DNA from: Ilumatobacteraceae bacterium
GTDB lineage: Bacteria; Actinomycetota; Acidimicrobiia; Acidimicrobiales; Ilumatobacteraceae
Assembly (NCBI GenBank): GCA_016463775.1
Contig: JAEMQQ010000005.1
Location: 1-55,554, forward strand
DNA: 55,554 bases
Reading direction: 5' to 3'
Shown here: positions 45,361 through 54,264 of the stretch, in pieces
How positions within the stretch are numbered: position 1 is the first letter of the stretch
Layout of the letters: each line of letters begins with the position of its first letter
Position numbers and translations under genes: made by a program
Notes under the pieces: model-generated
Database searches by the model: none
Told to the model about the DNA's origin: nothing
Seen by the model: the letters and a program-made list of their open reading frames with translations, nothing else

Positions 45361-46694
45361 CCGCCGTGCCGCTTGACGACAACTTCAGATTCGCGGGCTG
45401 CTGCGCGATAAATGCCCTTGCTCATCAGCGACATCTCCTGTTTGCGGCGAATTTCATAGATCTCCGCACGTCGTGCATGAATCGTCGGGTCATCTGGTGC
45501 CGCCCAGCCGGCAAAGTCAGCGAGGTGGCAGGCCAGTCGCATATCGCCATCTTCGGCGACACCTTTGGCGCGCGCAATCAACACGTCGGCACCCCCGGCG
45601 AGCGCCGCAATCTCTGTTCCAAGTACTGCATCGGGGGCGGGCTTCAAGCGTGATGCTGCACCGTCCCACCAGCCGCCATACATTCGCCAGATGCCGCGCA
45701 CAACGAACTCGGGTTCGTCATACAACGGCCGCAAATATGGTTTGGCCAGCACCGCCTCTGGCACCTGCACGGTGTGGATGATCGCATCCAACGTGGCACC
45801 ATCATTCATCATCTGTATCACTTGCGTCACGAGCGATTCGAGTGCGCTCGCTATTTCACCGAGCACCATGGCAATGCGTTCTTTGCCGGCAATCGGCAGG
45901 CCGTGCGCCGGCAACAGCAACTCCGGTTCCATCGCCACCATACGACGTAATGCCCGGGCCCACTCCGCGGCGTAGCGCTGCACTTTTTGGGGGTTGCCGG
46001 CGTTCGGAAAGTTCCAGATGATGAAATCGCCCGTCACGATCCATTTCTTCTTCGGAAACCATGCCCACAAATGGTCGTCAGTTTCACCGCGATCGTGGTA
46101 CATCTCGATGGTCTCATCGCCCACAACGAGCGACAGCGAGTCACGAAACGTCTGATCTGGCACCAGAGCGTCGGCCGGCAGAAATGTGCCCTGCGCCGCT
46201 CCAGTCGCACCAGCGGGCGGCGCAATTTCGCCAGCGCCGATAGACAACCCTGCGTCGGCACGAATACCGCCGAACTGTCGACGGTTGATGAGGTTGTTGA
46301 AATCCGACATGTCGGTATAGCGCTCGAAGCGCGGTAGCACGGCTTCGTGGCTCACCACTGTGGGTCGCGGCAACCCGCGTGATGTGGCGTCGGCCAAAAA
46401 CGCGCCACTGCCACCGACATGGTCGAGGTGGCCGTGGGTATAGACCAAATGCGAAACCGGTGCGGTCGACCACGTGCGAATCGCCTCCATCACCTTGGCA
46501 CCACTCCCGGCACCCGAGGCATCAAAGCACACGAGCCCATCACCAGTGTTGATTGCCACGCTGTGGCTGAAGCTCTCGACGATGGCCACGTTGTCGGCGA
46601 GCTCCCAGATGTTGCCATCTACACGGTTGAGGCGTTCATCGACCACACCCGAATCGATGACTCGGGTACTCAATTCAATGGGGTGTGTGGCCAC
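45357..46694 (-). CDS. Metallo-beta-lactamase-fold alkylsulfatase-like hydrolase
   Basis: The product is 445 residues. The MBL motif is 'THGHLDHVGG', with later metal ligands in 'EMYHDRGETDDHLWAWFP' and a C-terminal alkylsulfatase dimerisation region marked by 'MYGGWWDGAASRLKPAP'. SdsA1-type alkylsulfatases (about 660 residues) also carry an SCP2-like lipid-binding end, which is missing here. It may hydrolyse sulfate or other esters of long-chain compounds. It lies 9 nt downstream of the acyl-CoA dehydrogenase gene on the same strand. Confidence 0.82.
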   Translation of the reverse strand: MATHPIELSTRVIDSGVVDERLNRVDGNIWELADNVAIVESFSHSVAINTGDGLVCFDASGAGSGAKVMEAIRTWSTAPVSHLVYTHGHLDHVGGSGAFLADATSRGLPRPTVVSHEAVLPRFERYTDMSDFNNLINRRQFGGIRADAGLSIGAGEIAPPAGATGAAQGTFLPADALVPDQTFRDSLSLVVGDETIEMYHDRGETDDHLWAWFPKKKWIVTGDFIIWNFPNAGNPQKVQRYAAEWARALRRMVAMEPELLLPAHGLPIAGKERIAMVLGEIASALESLVTQVIQMMNDGATLDAIIHTVQVPEAVLAKPYLRPLYDEPEFVVRGIWRMYGGWWDGAASRLKPAPDAVLGTEIAALAGGADVLIARAKGVAEDGDMRLACHLADFAGWAAPDDPTIHARRAEIYEIRRKQEMSLMSKGIYRAAARESEVVVKRHGG

Positions 46695-46703
46695 TCACCA
46701 AAA

Positions 46704-47801
46704 CTACTTCGGCAGGCCGAGCACGCGTTCACCAAGGATGTTGCGCATCACATCGGATGTACCACCCATGATCGTGTAGGCGGGTGCATAGGCCAGCCCC
46801 TGGCACAGGTCGTCCCACAACGTGGCGTACGGGCCGAACACGCTTGATACGAAGTTGGCGACACGGGTTTCGTGCTCGGTGCAGAAGCATTTGGTGGCAG
46901 CCGAAAACCCCTTCGGCGCCTGCTTCAGCACCTCGCGAATCACCAAAATGCGGCCGAGTTTGTAGCCGATCTCGATGTTGGCAATTTCCTGGCGCACCAA
47001 TTTGTTCGACGTGTCGGCGCGTTCGCGGGCCATCAGGTACAGCGCGTGGTTCGACACCAAACGGTCGATGCCACCACGTTCGTGTTCGAGTTGTCGCATG
47101 GTCTGTTTGAACGCTCCGCCCTCGACACCGACAAGGTTTTCGATCGGCACGCGCACATCGGTGTAGAACACCTCGCAAAAGTGCCGGTTGGTGGTCATGT
47201 CGGTGATCGGTCGCACCTCGATGCCGGGGGTATCCATCGGCACGATAATTTCACTGATACCGGCGTGCGGTGGGCCTTCTTTGCTGGTGCGACAAATCAG
47301 GTAACAAAAATCGGCGAGCTCACCGAAACTGGTCCAGATCTTTTGACCATTGATGACCCACTCGTTGCCGTCACGCACGGCCGACGTGGTCAATGATGCA
47401 AGGTCACTACCAGCGTTGGGTTCACTCATGCCGATGCACCAGGTGGTGTCGCCACGCAACATGTCGGGCAAAAACTCTTCCCGCTGGTCGGCGGTGCCAT
47501 AGCCGATGAGGGCGGGCCCCATTTGTCGATCGGCAAACCACATGCCGGCTATCGGGGCGCCAGCGGCGATCATTTCTTCACCGACAATCAAACGGTCGAT
47601 GCCCGGGCGCCCTGCGCCACCGAATTCGGTCGGCCATGTCATGCCAATGAAGCCCTCGCGGCCGAGTTCACGTGAAAACTCCTTCGAGTAACCATTCATC
47701 CAACTGTCGTTCCACCTGCCGTAACGTGCGACGGCATCATCGGCCATTTCTTTGGCACGCTTACGCAGCAGTACTTGTTCGGAACTCCACGAAAAGTCCA
47801 T
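46704..47801 (-). CDS. Acyl-CoA dehydrogenase
   Basis: The product is 365 residues from the ATG at 47801; the longer open frame to 47933 overlaps icd on the other strand. ACAD features are 'WCIGMSEPNAGSDLASL' (FAD/substrate), 'INGQKIWTS', and the C-terminal 'IMGGTSDVMRNILGERVLGLP'. The motif just before it matches the short-to-medium ACADs of actinobacterial steroid or branched-acid degradation; the exact substrate is unknown. It starts only 19 nt from icd, in the opposite direction. Confidence 0.9.
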   Translation of the reverse strand: MDFSWSSEQVLLRKRAKEMADDAVARYGRWNDSWMNGYSKEFSRELGREGFIGMTWPTEFGGAGRPGIDRLIVGEEMIAAGAPIAGMWFADRQMGPALIGYGTADQREEFLPDMLRGDTTWCIGMSEPNAGSDLASLTTSAVRDGNEWVINGQKIWTSFGELADFCYLICRTSKEGPPHAGISEIIVPMDTPGIEVRPITDMTTNRHFCEVFYTDVRVPIENLVGVEGGAFKQTMRQLEHERGGIDRLVSNHALYLMARERADTSNKLVRQEIANIEIGYKLGRILVIREVLKQAPKGFSAATKCFCTEHETRVANFVSSVFGPYATLWDDLCQGLAYAPAYTIMGGTSDVMRNILGERVLGLPK

Positions 47802-47808
47802 CACCAAG

Positions 47809-47814
47809 TAGGGT
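47809..47814 (+). promoter_or_regulatory. -10 box (TAGGGT) giving a leaderless icd transcript
   Basis: TAGGGT ends 6 nt before the GTG start of icd (47821), and no Shine-Dalgarno is present, matching the actinobacterial leaderless pattern. The box lies in the 19-nt gap between icd and the divergent acyl-CoA dehydrogenase gene. Confidence 0.5.
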
Positions 47815-47820
47815 ACTCGC

Positions 47821-49041
47821 GTGGCAAAAAAGATTAAAGTCATCACCCCCGTAGTCGATCTCGACGGCGATGAAATGACCCGCATCATCTGGTCTTTCAT
47901 CAAAGACCGGCTCATTTTCCCGTACCTCGACATCGAGCTCGATTACTACGATTTGGGCATCGAATACCGTGATCAGACGAGCGATCAGGTCACCATCGAC
48001 TCGGCCAATGCCATCCTGAAGCACGGCGTAGGCGTGAAGTGTGCCACCATCACCCCTGATGAAGCCCGTGTGAAGGAATTCAACCTCAAGCAAATGTGGA
48101 AGTCGCCCAACGGCACGATCCGCAACATCCTCGACGGTGTCGTGTTCCGCGAGCCGATTCTGATCAAGAACGTGCCACGCCTCGTGCCCAGTTGGACCAA
48201 GCCGATCATCATCGGCCGTCATGCGCACGGCGATCAATACCGCGCCACCGACTGGAAGGTTCCGGGTGCCGGCACCGTAACAATGACCTATGTTCCGCAG
48301 GATGGCAGCAAGCCAGTCGAGATGGAAATTGCCAAGTTCAAAGCCGCGGGCGTGGTCATGGGTATGTACAACTACGACGAAAGCATCCGCAATTTTGCGC
48401 GGGCGTCGTTCAACTACGGCTTGCAGCGCAAATATCCGGTGTATCTCAGCACCAAGAACACCATTCTGAAGGCCTACGACGGCCAATTCAAGGACATCTT
48501 TGCCGAGGTGTTCGCCGAAGAATTCAAAGCCGAGTTCGACAAGCAAGGCCTTACCTATGAGCACCGTTTGATCGACGACATGGTGGCGTGCATGCTGCGT
48601 TGGGAAGGCGGCTACGTCTGGGCCTGCAAGAACTACGACGGCGACGTGCAATCCGACGTCGTTGCGCAAGGTTTCGGTTCGCTTGGTCTCATGACTTCGG
48701 TGCTCACCACGCCAGATGGTCGCGTGATGGAAAGCGAAGCTGCCCACGGCACGGTCACGCGCCACTATCGCGAACATATGGCAGGCCGCAAGACCAGCAC
48801 CAACCCGATTGCATCGGTGTTTGCGTGGACGCGCGGGCTTGCCCATCGCGGCAAACTCGACGGCACGCCAGAGCTCACCAACTTTGCCAACACGCTCGAA
48901 GCCGTCTGCATTGAGGCAGTTGAAGCCGGCGAAATGACCAAAGACCTGGCTTCGCTTATCTCCAAAGATCAGCCTTGGCAGACCACCGAAGAATTCCTCG
49001 CGGCGATCGACCGTCGCCTGCAGGAGAAGATGGCCAAATAA
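47821..49041 (+). CDS. icd: NADP-dependent isocitrate dehydrogenase
   Basis: The product is 406 residues of the eukaryote-like homodimeric IDH type, shown by '[16 protein letters not shown]', '[12 protein letters not shown]', '[12 protein letters not shown]' and '[13 protein letters not shown]'. It oxidises isocitrate to 2-oxoglutarate in the TCA cycle. The GTG start lacks a Shine-Dalgarno. The stop overlaps the next start (TAATG). gltA, the preceding TCA step, lies close by on the opposite strand. Confidence 0.96.
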   Translation: MAKKIKVITPVVDLDGDEMTRIIWSFIKDRLIFPYLDIELDYYDLGIEYRDQTSDQVTIDSANAILKHGVGVKCATITPDEARVKEFNLKQMWKSPNGTIRNILDGVVFREPILIKNVPRLVPSWTKPIIIGRHAHGDQYRATDWKVPGAGTVTMTYVPQDGSKPVEMEIAKFKAAGVVMGMYNYDESIRNFARASFNYGLQRKYPVYLSTKNTILKAYDGQFKDIFAEVFAEEFKAEFDKQGLTYEHRLIDDMVACMLRWEGGYVWACKNYDGDVQSDVVAQGFGSLGLMTSVLTTPDGRVMESEAAHGTVTRHYREHMAGRKTSTNPIASVFAWTRGLAHRGKLDGTPELTNFANTLEAVCIEAVEAGEMTKDLASLISKDQPWQTTEEFLAAIDRRLQEKMAK

Positions 49042-50024
49042 TGCGTGCCGTGGTGCTCACCGAATTTGGTGAGCCCGATGTGTTGCGCATCAGCGACATC
49101 AACGTGCCGACCCCGGCCGAGGACGAAGTTCTCGTCAAGGTCGCCGCCACCGCGCTCAATCGTGCCGACATGCTGCAGCGCCGCGGGTTGTACCCCAATC
49201 CGTTTCCGGCCGAGCACAACGTGCCAGGCCTCGAATTCGCCGGCACCGTCGTAGCCGCTGGTCGCCACGCCGGTCGCTGGAAGATGGGCGACCAAGTCAT
49301 GGGCATCGTTGCTGGTGGTGCCTACGCGGAATATCTCACCGTTCCCGCCGAGCAGGCATTTCGCACACCGGCTGGCATGTCACTCGTTGATGCAGCAGCA
49401 ATCCCCGAGGTGTTCATCACGGCTTGGGATGCACTCGTGTTGCAAGGCGGCCTGCAGCCAGGTGGTCGCGCGCTGGTGCACGCGGGTGCATCGGGTGTGG
49501 GCACGGCGGCGATCCAGCTGTGTCGAGCGATGGGGGTGTGGATTGCAGTCACATGTTCCACCAACAAAACCCAGGCGTGCCGCGACTTGGGTGCCAATTT
49601 GGTGATTGATTACTCGAAAGATGATTTCGCGACCGCAATCAGCGAAGCCACGTCGGGCCAGGGGGTCAACGTGGTGCTGGATGTGGTGGGTGGCGATTAT
49701 GTGGCACGCAATGTCGCATGCCTCGCGTTGAAAGGTCGCATTATGCAAGTGGGTGTAATGGCTGGGCCGCCGGCATCGTTCAACATCGCATCACTCATGC
49801 CCAAACGCGCGTCGATTACCGGCACCGTGTTGCGCCCGCGCCCACCAGCCGAAAAAATTGCGGTGTCACGCGCGTTTGCCGACGCGTTGTTACCCGAGTT
49901 CGACGCTGGCGTGTTGCGCCCGATCATCGATCGTCGCTACGACCTCACGCAAATTGCTGACGCCCACCGCCACATGGAAGCCAACGCCAACATTGGCAAA
50001 ATTGTCGTTACTATCGCGCCCTAG
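49041..50024 (+). CDS. NAD(P)H quinone oxidoreductase, PIG3/zeta-crystallin type
   Basis: The product is 327 residues from ATG 49041. It is a zinc-free MDR protein: GroES-like N-domain ('LNRADMLQRRGLYP', 'PGLEFAGTVV'), Rossmann part with 'VHAGASGVGTAAIQL', and the PIG3-type end 'DAHRHMEANANIGKIV'. It reduces quinones or related electrophiles with NADPH, so placement after the NADPH-making icd makes sense. It converges with gltA, 15 nt apart. Confidence 0.9.
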   Translation: MRAVVLTEFGEPDVLRISDINVPTPAEDEVLVKVAATALNRADMLQRRGLYPNPFPAEHNVPGLEFAGTVVAAGRHAGRWKMGDQVMGIVAGGAYAEYLTVPAEQAFRTPAGMSLVDAAAIPEVFITAWDALVLQGGLQPGGRALVHAGASGVGTAAIQLCRAMGVWIAVTCSTNKTQACRDLGANLVIDYSKDDFATAISEATSGQGVNVVLDVVGGDYVARNVACLALKGRIMQVGVMAGPPASFNIASLMPKRASITGTVLRPRPPAEKIAVSRAFADALLPEFDAGVLRPIIDRRYDLTQIADAHRHMEANANIGKIVVTIAP

Positions 50025-50039
50025 TACGGCGCTGCGGGC

Positions 50040-51308
50040 TTAACGCTTGTTGATTGCCACGTAGTCGCGGGCATCAACACCGGTGTACCACTGGCGTGGA
50101 CGCGAAATCTTCTGATCGTCATCGTGGAGCAGTTCTGCATAGTGGGCCAACCAACCCGCGGTGCGTGGTATCGCAAAGAGCACCGTGAACATGTCAACCG
50201 GGAAGCCGAGCGCTTGGTAGATGAGACCCGAGTAGAAGTCGACGTTGGGGTACAACTTGCGCGAAACGAAGTACTCGTCTTTGAGGGCCGTTTCTTCGAG
50301 TTTGAGTGCCACATCGAGCAACGGGCTCTTACCCATTACGTCGAATACTTCGTACGCGGCTTTTTTGATGATGGTGGCTCGCGGGTCGTAGTTCTTGTAC
50401 ACGCGGTGACCAAAGCCCTGCAAGCGACCCTTGCCGGCTTTTACGTCGGCGATAAACCCGGGCACATTGTCGACGGTGCCGATGTCTTGCAACATGCGAA
50501 CGACGGCTTCGTTGGCACCACCGTGCAACGGGCCATAGAGCGCCGAGGCTGCTGCAGCTGCCGCACTGTACGGGTCGGCGTGCGCCGATGCGACCACGCG
50601 CATCGTCGTGGTGCCGCAGTTTTGTTCGTGGTCGGCGTGCAGGATGAACAAGAGGTCCATTGCTTTGGTGAGCACTGGGTTGATGCGGTAGTCGTCACCA
50701 ATTCGAAACATCATGTTCAAAAAGTTGGCTGAGTAGTCGAGCGAATTGTCGGGTGCCACGAACGGCAAACCCATGCTGAAGCGGTAACACATTGCGGCGA
50801 TCGTGGGTGTCTTGGCAATCAGTCGCAGCGTTTGTTTGGCCAACGAATTGGTCTCATCGATCGATTTTGCGTCGGTGTAGAACGTGCCGAGAGCGGCGAT
50901 CGCCGAAACGAACATACCCATTGGGTGGGCGTCGTAGTGAAAACCGTCGACGAAGCGCTTGCGCATGTTCTCGTGAATCATCGTGTGGTGGATCACGTCG
51001 TAGGTCCACTTTTCAGACTCGGCGTCGGTCGGCAGTTCACCATTCAAGAGCAGGTAGGCAACTTCAAGAAAGTTGGATTTTTCGGCAAGTTGTTCGATGG
51101 GGTAGCCGCGGTACCGCAGGATGCCCTCCTCGCCGTCAAGATAGGTGATCGCCGACTTGCACGCAGCCGTCGACAAAAATGCTGGGTCGTACATGCGCAG
51201 ATTGGGGTCAAGCTGGCGCAGTGCTGCCGATGGGAAAACACCCTCGGTGATTGGCACGGTAATTTGCTTGCCCGTGCGGTCGTCAATGATTGTGATCGTT
51301 TCAGCCAT
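50040..51308 (-). CDS. gltA: Citrate synthase
   Basis: The product is 422 residues from the ATG at 51308 (GGAAAGG upstream); the longer frame to 51353 starts inside the likely leader. The N-terminal beta domain and 'TYLDGEEGILRYRGYPIEQLAE' are type II features; catalytic His are in 'GPLHGGANEAV' and 'GFGHRVYKNYDPRA', and the catalytic Asp in the later 'NVDFYSG'. It condenses acetyl-CoA and oxaloacetate. The length fits the hexameric type II enzyme. Confidence 0.96.
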   Translation of the reverse strand: MAETITIIDDRTGKQITVPITEGVFPSAALRQLDPNLRMYDPAFLSTAACKSAITYLDGEEGILRYRGYPIEQLAEKSNFLEVAYLLLNGELPTDAESEKWTYDVIHHTMIHENMRKRFVDGFHYDAHPMGMFVSAIAALGTFYTDAKSIDETNSLAKQTLRLIAKTPTIAAMCYRFSMGLPFVAPDNSLDYSANFLNMMFRIGDDYRINPVLTKAMDLLFILHADHEQNCGTTTMRVVASAHADPYSAAAAAASALYGPLHGGANEAVVRMLQDIGTVDNVPGFIADVKAGKGRLQGFGHRVYKNYDPRATIIKKAAYEVFDVMGKSPLLDVALKLEETALKDEYFVSRKLYPNVDFYSGLIYQALGFPVDMFTVLFAIPRTAGWLAHYAELLHDDDQKISRPRQWYTGVDARDYVAINKR

Positions 51309-51358
51309 CGTGAGGCCTTTCCGTATTTCGTTGTCGGGAGCTTCCTCTCCCATCGGTC

Positions 51359-51364
51359 AGCCTA
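51359..51364 (-). promoter_or_regulatory. -10 box (TAGGCT) for gltA
   Basis: On the minus strand TAGGCT lies about 50 nt before the gltA ATG, inside the 119-nt gap after the carboxyltransferase gene. Transcription would start near 51352. The -35 region is not recognisable. Confidence 0.4.
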
Positions 51365-51427
51365 CTTAGCAAACTTGCCGACAACGCCGAACTGTGTTGA
51401 CAAACCGTGCTGGCCAACAGCGGTGTT

Positions 51428-52786
51428 TTACAGCGGGCCGTTGTCGTGTTTGCGGCGCGGAAACTTCTCCCGCTTACTCGACAGCATGTCGAGTGCCGCC
51501 AAGACTTCACTGCGTGTTTCTGCAGGCGTAATCACGTTGTCTATATATCCACGCTCGGCAGCCACATACGGGTTGAGCAGTCGATCTTCGTAGTCGGCTT
51601 CAAAGGTGGCGCGTTCCTCGGGCGTGGCGCGTCGCTGCAAGATCGCCGCCGCCTGCCCGGCACCCATCACGGCAAGTTCGGCTGTTGGCCAGGCCAAGCA
51701 CACGTCGTTGCCCATGCGTTTGCTGTCCATCACGATGTAGGCACCGCCATAACTTTTGCGCAAAATCACACACACCCGCGGCACGGTGGCCCGGCCGTAG
51801 GCAAACACCAGTTGCGCACCGTGGCGAATCATGCCGCGCCATTCCAGGTCTTTGCCGGGGTAAAAACCAGGCGTGTCAACCAAGGTCACAATCGACAGGT
51901 TGAACGCGTCGCAAAACGCCACGAAGCGCGCCGCTTTTTGCGATGCCTGAATGTCGAGCGTGCCCGCCAAGGCCAGCGGTTGGTTGGCCACGATGCCCAC
52001 CGCGCGCCCGCCGACGGTGGCCAGTGTGGTCACCACATTGTTGGCCCAGCCGGCGCGCAGTTCAAGGTGGGCGCCGTCGTCGATGATCGATTCAATTACA
52101 TGCCGCACGTCGTAACTGCCGGTGGGTGACGCCGGCAGAATCGTGTTCAGCTCGGGGCACTGGCGGTTGGCCGCATCGCCAGTGTCGGCAATGGCGGTGA
52201 GTTCATCTACGTGGTTGGGCAGGTATCGCAACACTTCGTTGAGCAGCTCTACGGCGTGATTGATGTCGCTGGCCACCAGGTTGGCTACACCGCTTTGTCG
52301 ACTGTGAATATCGGTGCCACCGAGTTCTTCGTTGCTCACCTCTACGCCGGTCATTTGCGCCACCATCGTCGGCCCGGATACGAAGGCAAACGAATCGTTG
52401 GTCATAATCACCATGTCGCACAACCCAATGAGCAGAGCGGGGCCCGACACTGCCGGGCCATCGACGATGGCAATCGTGGGCACCACGCCCGAACACTTGG
52501 TTATTGCGTGGGCTGCTTCGCCCCAACCGTGCAAGGCCGACACGCCTTCGCGAATTTCGGCACCCGACGAGGCCAATACGAGCACGAGTGGCAATCGTTT
52601 TTCGCGCGCCATATTGGCTGCCGTGCGCAACACTCCCGAGGCCGCCGCCGACAGGGCACCTTTGTACACCGTGTCTTGTGCTTCGGCCCACACCACGCGC
52701 CGCCCACCCGCCAGCAATCGCACGGCGGCACTCGCTGCCCCCGGCACTTTGCGCGAAAGGTGAACGTCGTTTTCCACCACAGTCAC
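51428..52786 (-). CDS. Acyl-CoA carboxylase beta (carboxyltransferase) subunit-like protein, short N-terminus
   Basis: The product is 452 residues. The two crotonase-like carboxyltransferase halves are present: 'GVVPTIAIVDGPAVSGPAL' with 'ELGGTDIHS', then 'LVDTPGFYPGKDLEWRG' and 'RKSYGGAYIVMDSK'. Typical AccD/PccB chains run 510-540 residues; about 60-90 N-terminal residues, including the 'ARERI' segment, are missing or reduced. The start is GTG 52786, with a second GTG two codons later. It would transfer carboxyl from biotin to an acyl-CoA; the biotin-carrying subunit is not in the window. Confidence 0.85.
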   Translation of the reverse strand: MTVVENDVHLSRKVPGAASAAVRLLAGGRRVVWAEAQDTVYKGALSAAASGVLRTAANMAREKRLPLVLVLASSGAEIREGVSALHGWGEAAHAITKCSGVVPTIAIVDGPAVSGPALLIGLCDMVIMTNDSFAFVSGPTMVAQMTGVEVSNEELGGTDIHSRQSGVANLVASDINHAVELLNEVLRYLPNHVDELTAIADTGDAANRQCPELNTILPASPTGSYDVRHVIESIIDDGAHLELRAGWANNVVTTLATVGGRAVGIVANQPLALAGTLDIQASQKAARFVAFCDAFNLSIVTLVDTPGFYPGKDLEWRGMIRHGAQLVFAYGRATVPRVCVILRKSYGGAYIVMDSKRMGNDVCLAWPTAELAVMGAGQAAAILQRRATPEERATFEADYEDRLLNPYVAAERGYIDNVITPAETRSEVLAALDMLSSKREKFPRRKHDNGPL

Positions 52787-52798
52787 AAGTCGAAGGCT

Positions 52799-52818
52799 AG
52801 ACGCTTGGCATAGCGTCT
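52799..52818. promoter_or_regulatory. Inverted repeat in the divergent promoter of the carboxyltransferase and HAD-PlsC genes
   Basis: AGACGC (52799-52804) and GCGTCT (52813-52818) are perfect inverted arms separated by 8 nt, in the 38-nt gap between two divergent start codons. The right arm overlaps TAGCGT (52811-52816), a -10-like box 8 nt before ATG 52825. A repressor dimer bound here could control both genes. Confidence 0.45.
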
Positions 52819-52824
52819 TGTTTC

Positions 52825-54264
52825 ATGGCGTCGGCAGCATTCATCGACCTCGACCGCACGTTGGTGAAAACCGCGACTGGCCCCGTGATTTCTGCTGCAT
52901 TGCGTGCAGCACAGTTGGTGCCGGGGTCGATACCGCTCGAATCGTTGGTGTTCCGCACATTCAATACCATCGGTGAAACATTGCCGATGATGTTGCTCGC
53001 CCGCCAAGGTGCCACAGCGATGAAAGGCAAGTCGCAGCGATTGGTGCGCGAAGCGGTGCGCAGTGCCATACCCGAACTCACCGCAATGGTGCAACCGTTT
53101 GCCCTGCAAGCCATCGAGCGGCATCGCGCCGACGGCCACAAAGTGGTGCTGGCCACCACTTCGCCCTACGACTTCGTCGAAGAGTTCGCCCGCTCGTTGG
53201 GTTTCGACGATGTGATTGCCACAAGGTTCGAAGTCGACGCCGGCGGGCTGTATTCAGGGCAACTCGACGGGCGGTTCGTGTGGTCGGGCGGCAAACTTGC
53301 GGCGGTCAGCGAGTGGTGCGCTGCGAATGGCGTTGACATTGCAACATCGTCGGCGTATAGCGACAGCGTGTACGACTCGCCGTTGCTCGAAGCAGTGGGG
53401 CATCCGCATGCGGTGAACCCCGATGCGCGCTTGCAAGTGTTGGCTGCTGCGCGTCGTTGGCCGATCGTGAATTTTGATGTGTCACCCGGGGTGGCCAAGG
53501 TGCCGGTCATCGGCACCGAGTTGCAAAAACTCGCGCTTACCTTTGCGCGACCCGAACTGATTCCGTATGCCAAGTTTTCTATCACCGGCACCGACAACAT
53601 TCCGGTGAGTGGCCCGGCAATTTTGGTCGGCAACCATCGCAGTTATTTCGACGTGTTTGCGGTTGCAATCACCGTGGGCAAGACCAGTCGCACGGTGCGC
53701 TTCCTCGGCAAAAAAGAAGTGTTCGACGCACCGGTCGTCGGGCAACTCGCTGCGGCGCTCGGTGGCATTCGTGTTGATCGTGGCACGGGGAGCGACGCAC
53801 CGCTTGAAGCCGCCACCGCAGCACTCGAAGCAGGTGAAATGGTGGCAATCATGCCGCAGGGCACCATCCCTCGTGGCCGGGCGTTTTACGACCCCGCGTT
53901 GCAGGGCCGGTGGGGTGCAGCACGCCTGGCGGTGTTAACGGGTGCGCCGGTCATACCGATGGGCATCTGGGGCACCGAAAAAGTGTGGCCGCGCAATTCG
54001 CAGGTGCCACTGGTGTGGAATGTGTTGAACCCACCGAAGGTGACCATCACCGTCGGGCCCGAAGTGGCGTTGCGTCGCGATGGGGATGCAGCGGCGTTGG
54101 CCGACGAAAACACCAAGCGCATGATGTCGGCGATTAGCAATTTGTTGCCGCCCGAGGCACGTGTGACGCGTGAGCCCACCGAGGCCGAAATTCGCGCTGC
54201 GTTGCCGTCGAACTACACCGGCGACCTGAACGCCGAGTTCACGCGCCGCCCCGGCACTGATTAG
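52825..54264 (+). CDS. HAD-IB hydrolase / PlsC acyltransferase fusion
   Basis: The product is 479 residues. The N-terminal HAD-IB phosphatase domain (1 to about 200) begins 'AAFIDLDRTLVK' with the DxD nucleophile pair, then 'ATTSPYDF' and 'SDSVYDSPLLE'. The C-terminal PlsC/LPAT domain (about 235-430) has 'NHRSYFDVF' (NHX4D) and 'IMPQGTIPRG' (EGT-like block with Gln for Glu). Such fusions in mycobacteria and relatives make phosphatidate from lysophosphatidate and may also dephosphorylate a lipid. The ATG is probably served by a very short leader. Its stop is the last base before the tRNA-like remnant. Confidence 0.9.
   Translation: MASAAFIDLDRTLVKTATGPVISAALRAAQLVPGSIPLESLVFRTFNTIGETLPMMLLARQGATAMKGKSQRLVREAVRSAIPELTAMVQPFALQAIERHRADGHKVVLATTSPYDFVEEFARSLGFDDVIATRFEVDAGGLYSGQLDGRFVWSGGKLAAVSEWCAANGVDIATSSAYSDSVYDSPLLEAVGHPHAVNPDARLQVLAAARRWPIVNFDVSPGVAKVPVIGTELQKLALTFARPELIPYAKFSITGTDNIPVSGPAILVGNHRSYFDVFAVAITVGKTSRTVRFLGKKEVFDAPVVGQLAAALGGIRVDRGTGSDAPLEAATAALEAGEMVAIMPQGTIPRGRAFYDPALQGRWGAARLAVLTGAPVIPMGIWGTEKVWPRNSQVPLVWNVLNPPKVTITVGPEVALRRDGDAAALADENTKRMMSAISNLLPPEARVTREPTEAEIRAALPSNYTGDLNAEFTRRPGTD

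Noticed and set aside
47761-48846. 361-codon minus-strand frame opposite icd
   Set aside because: It is fully covered by icd, whose sequence is unmistakable; the antisense product has no family features.
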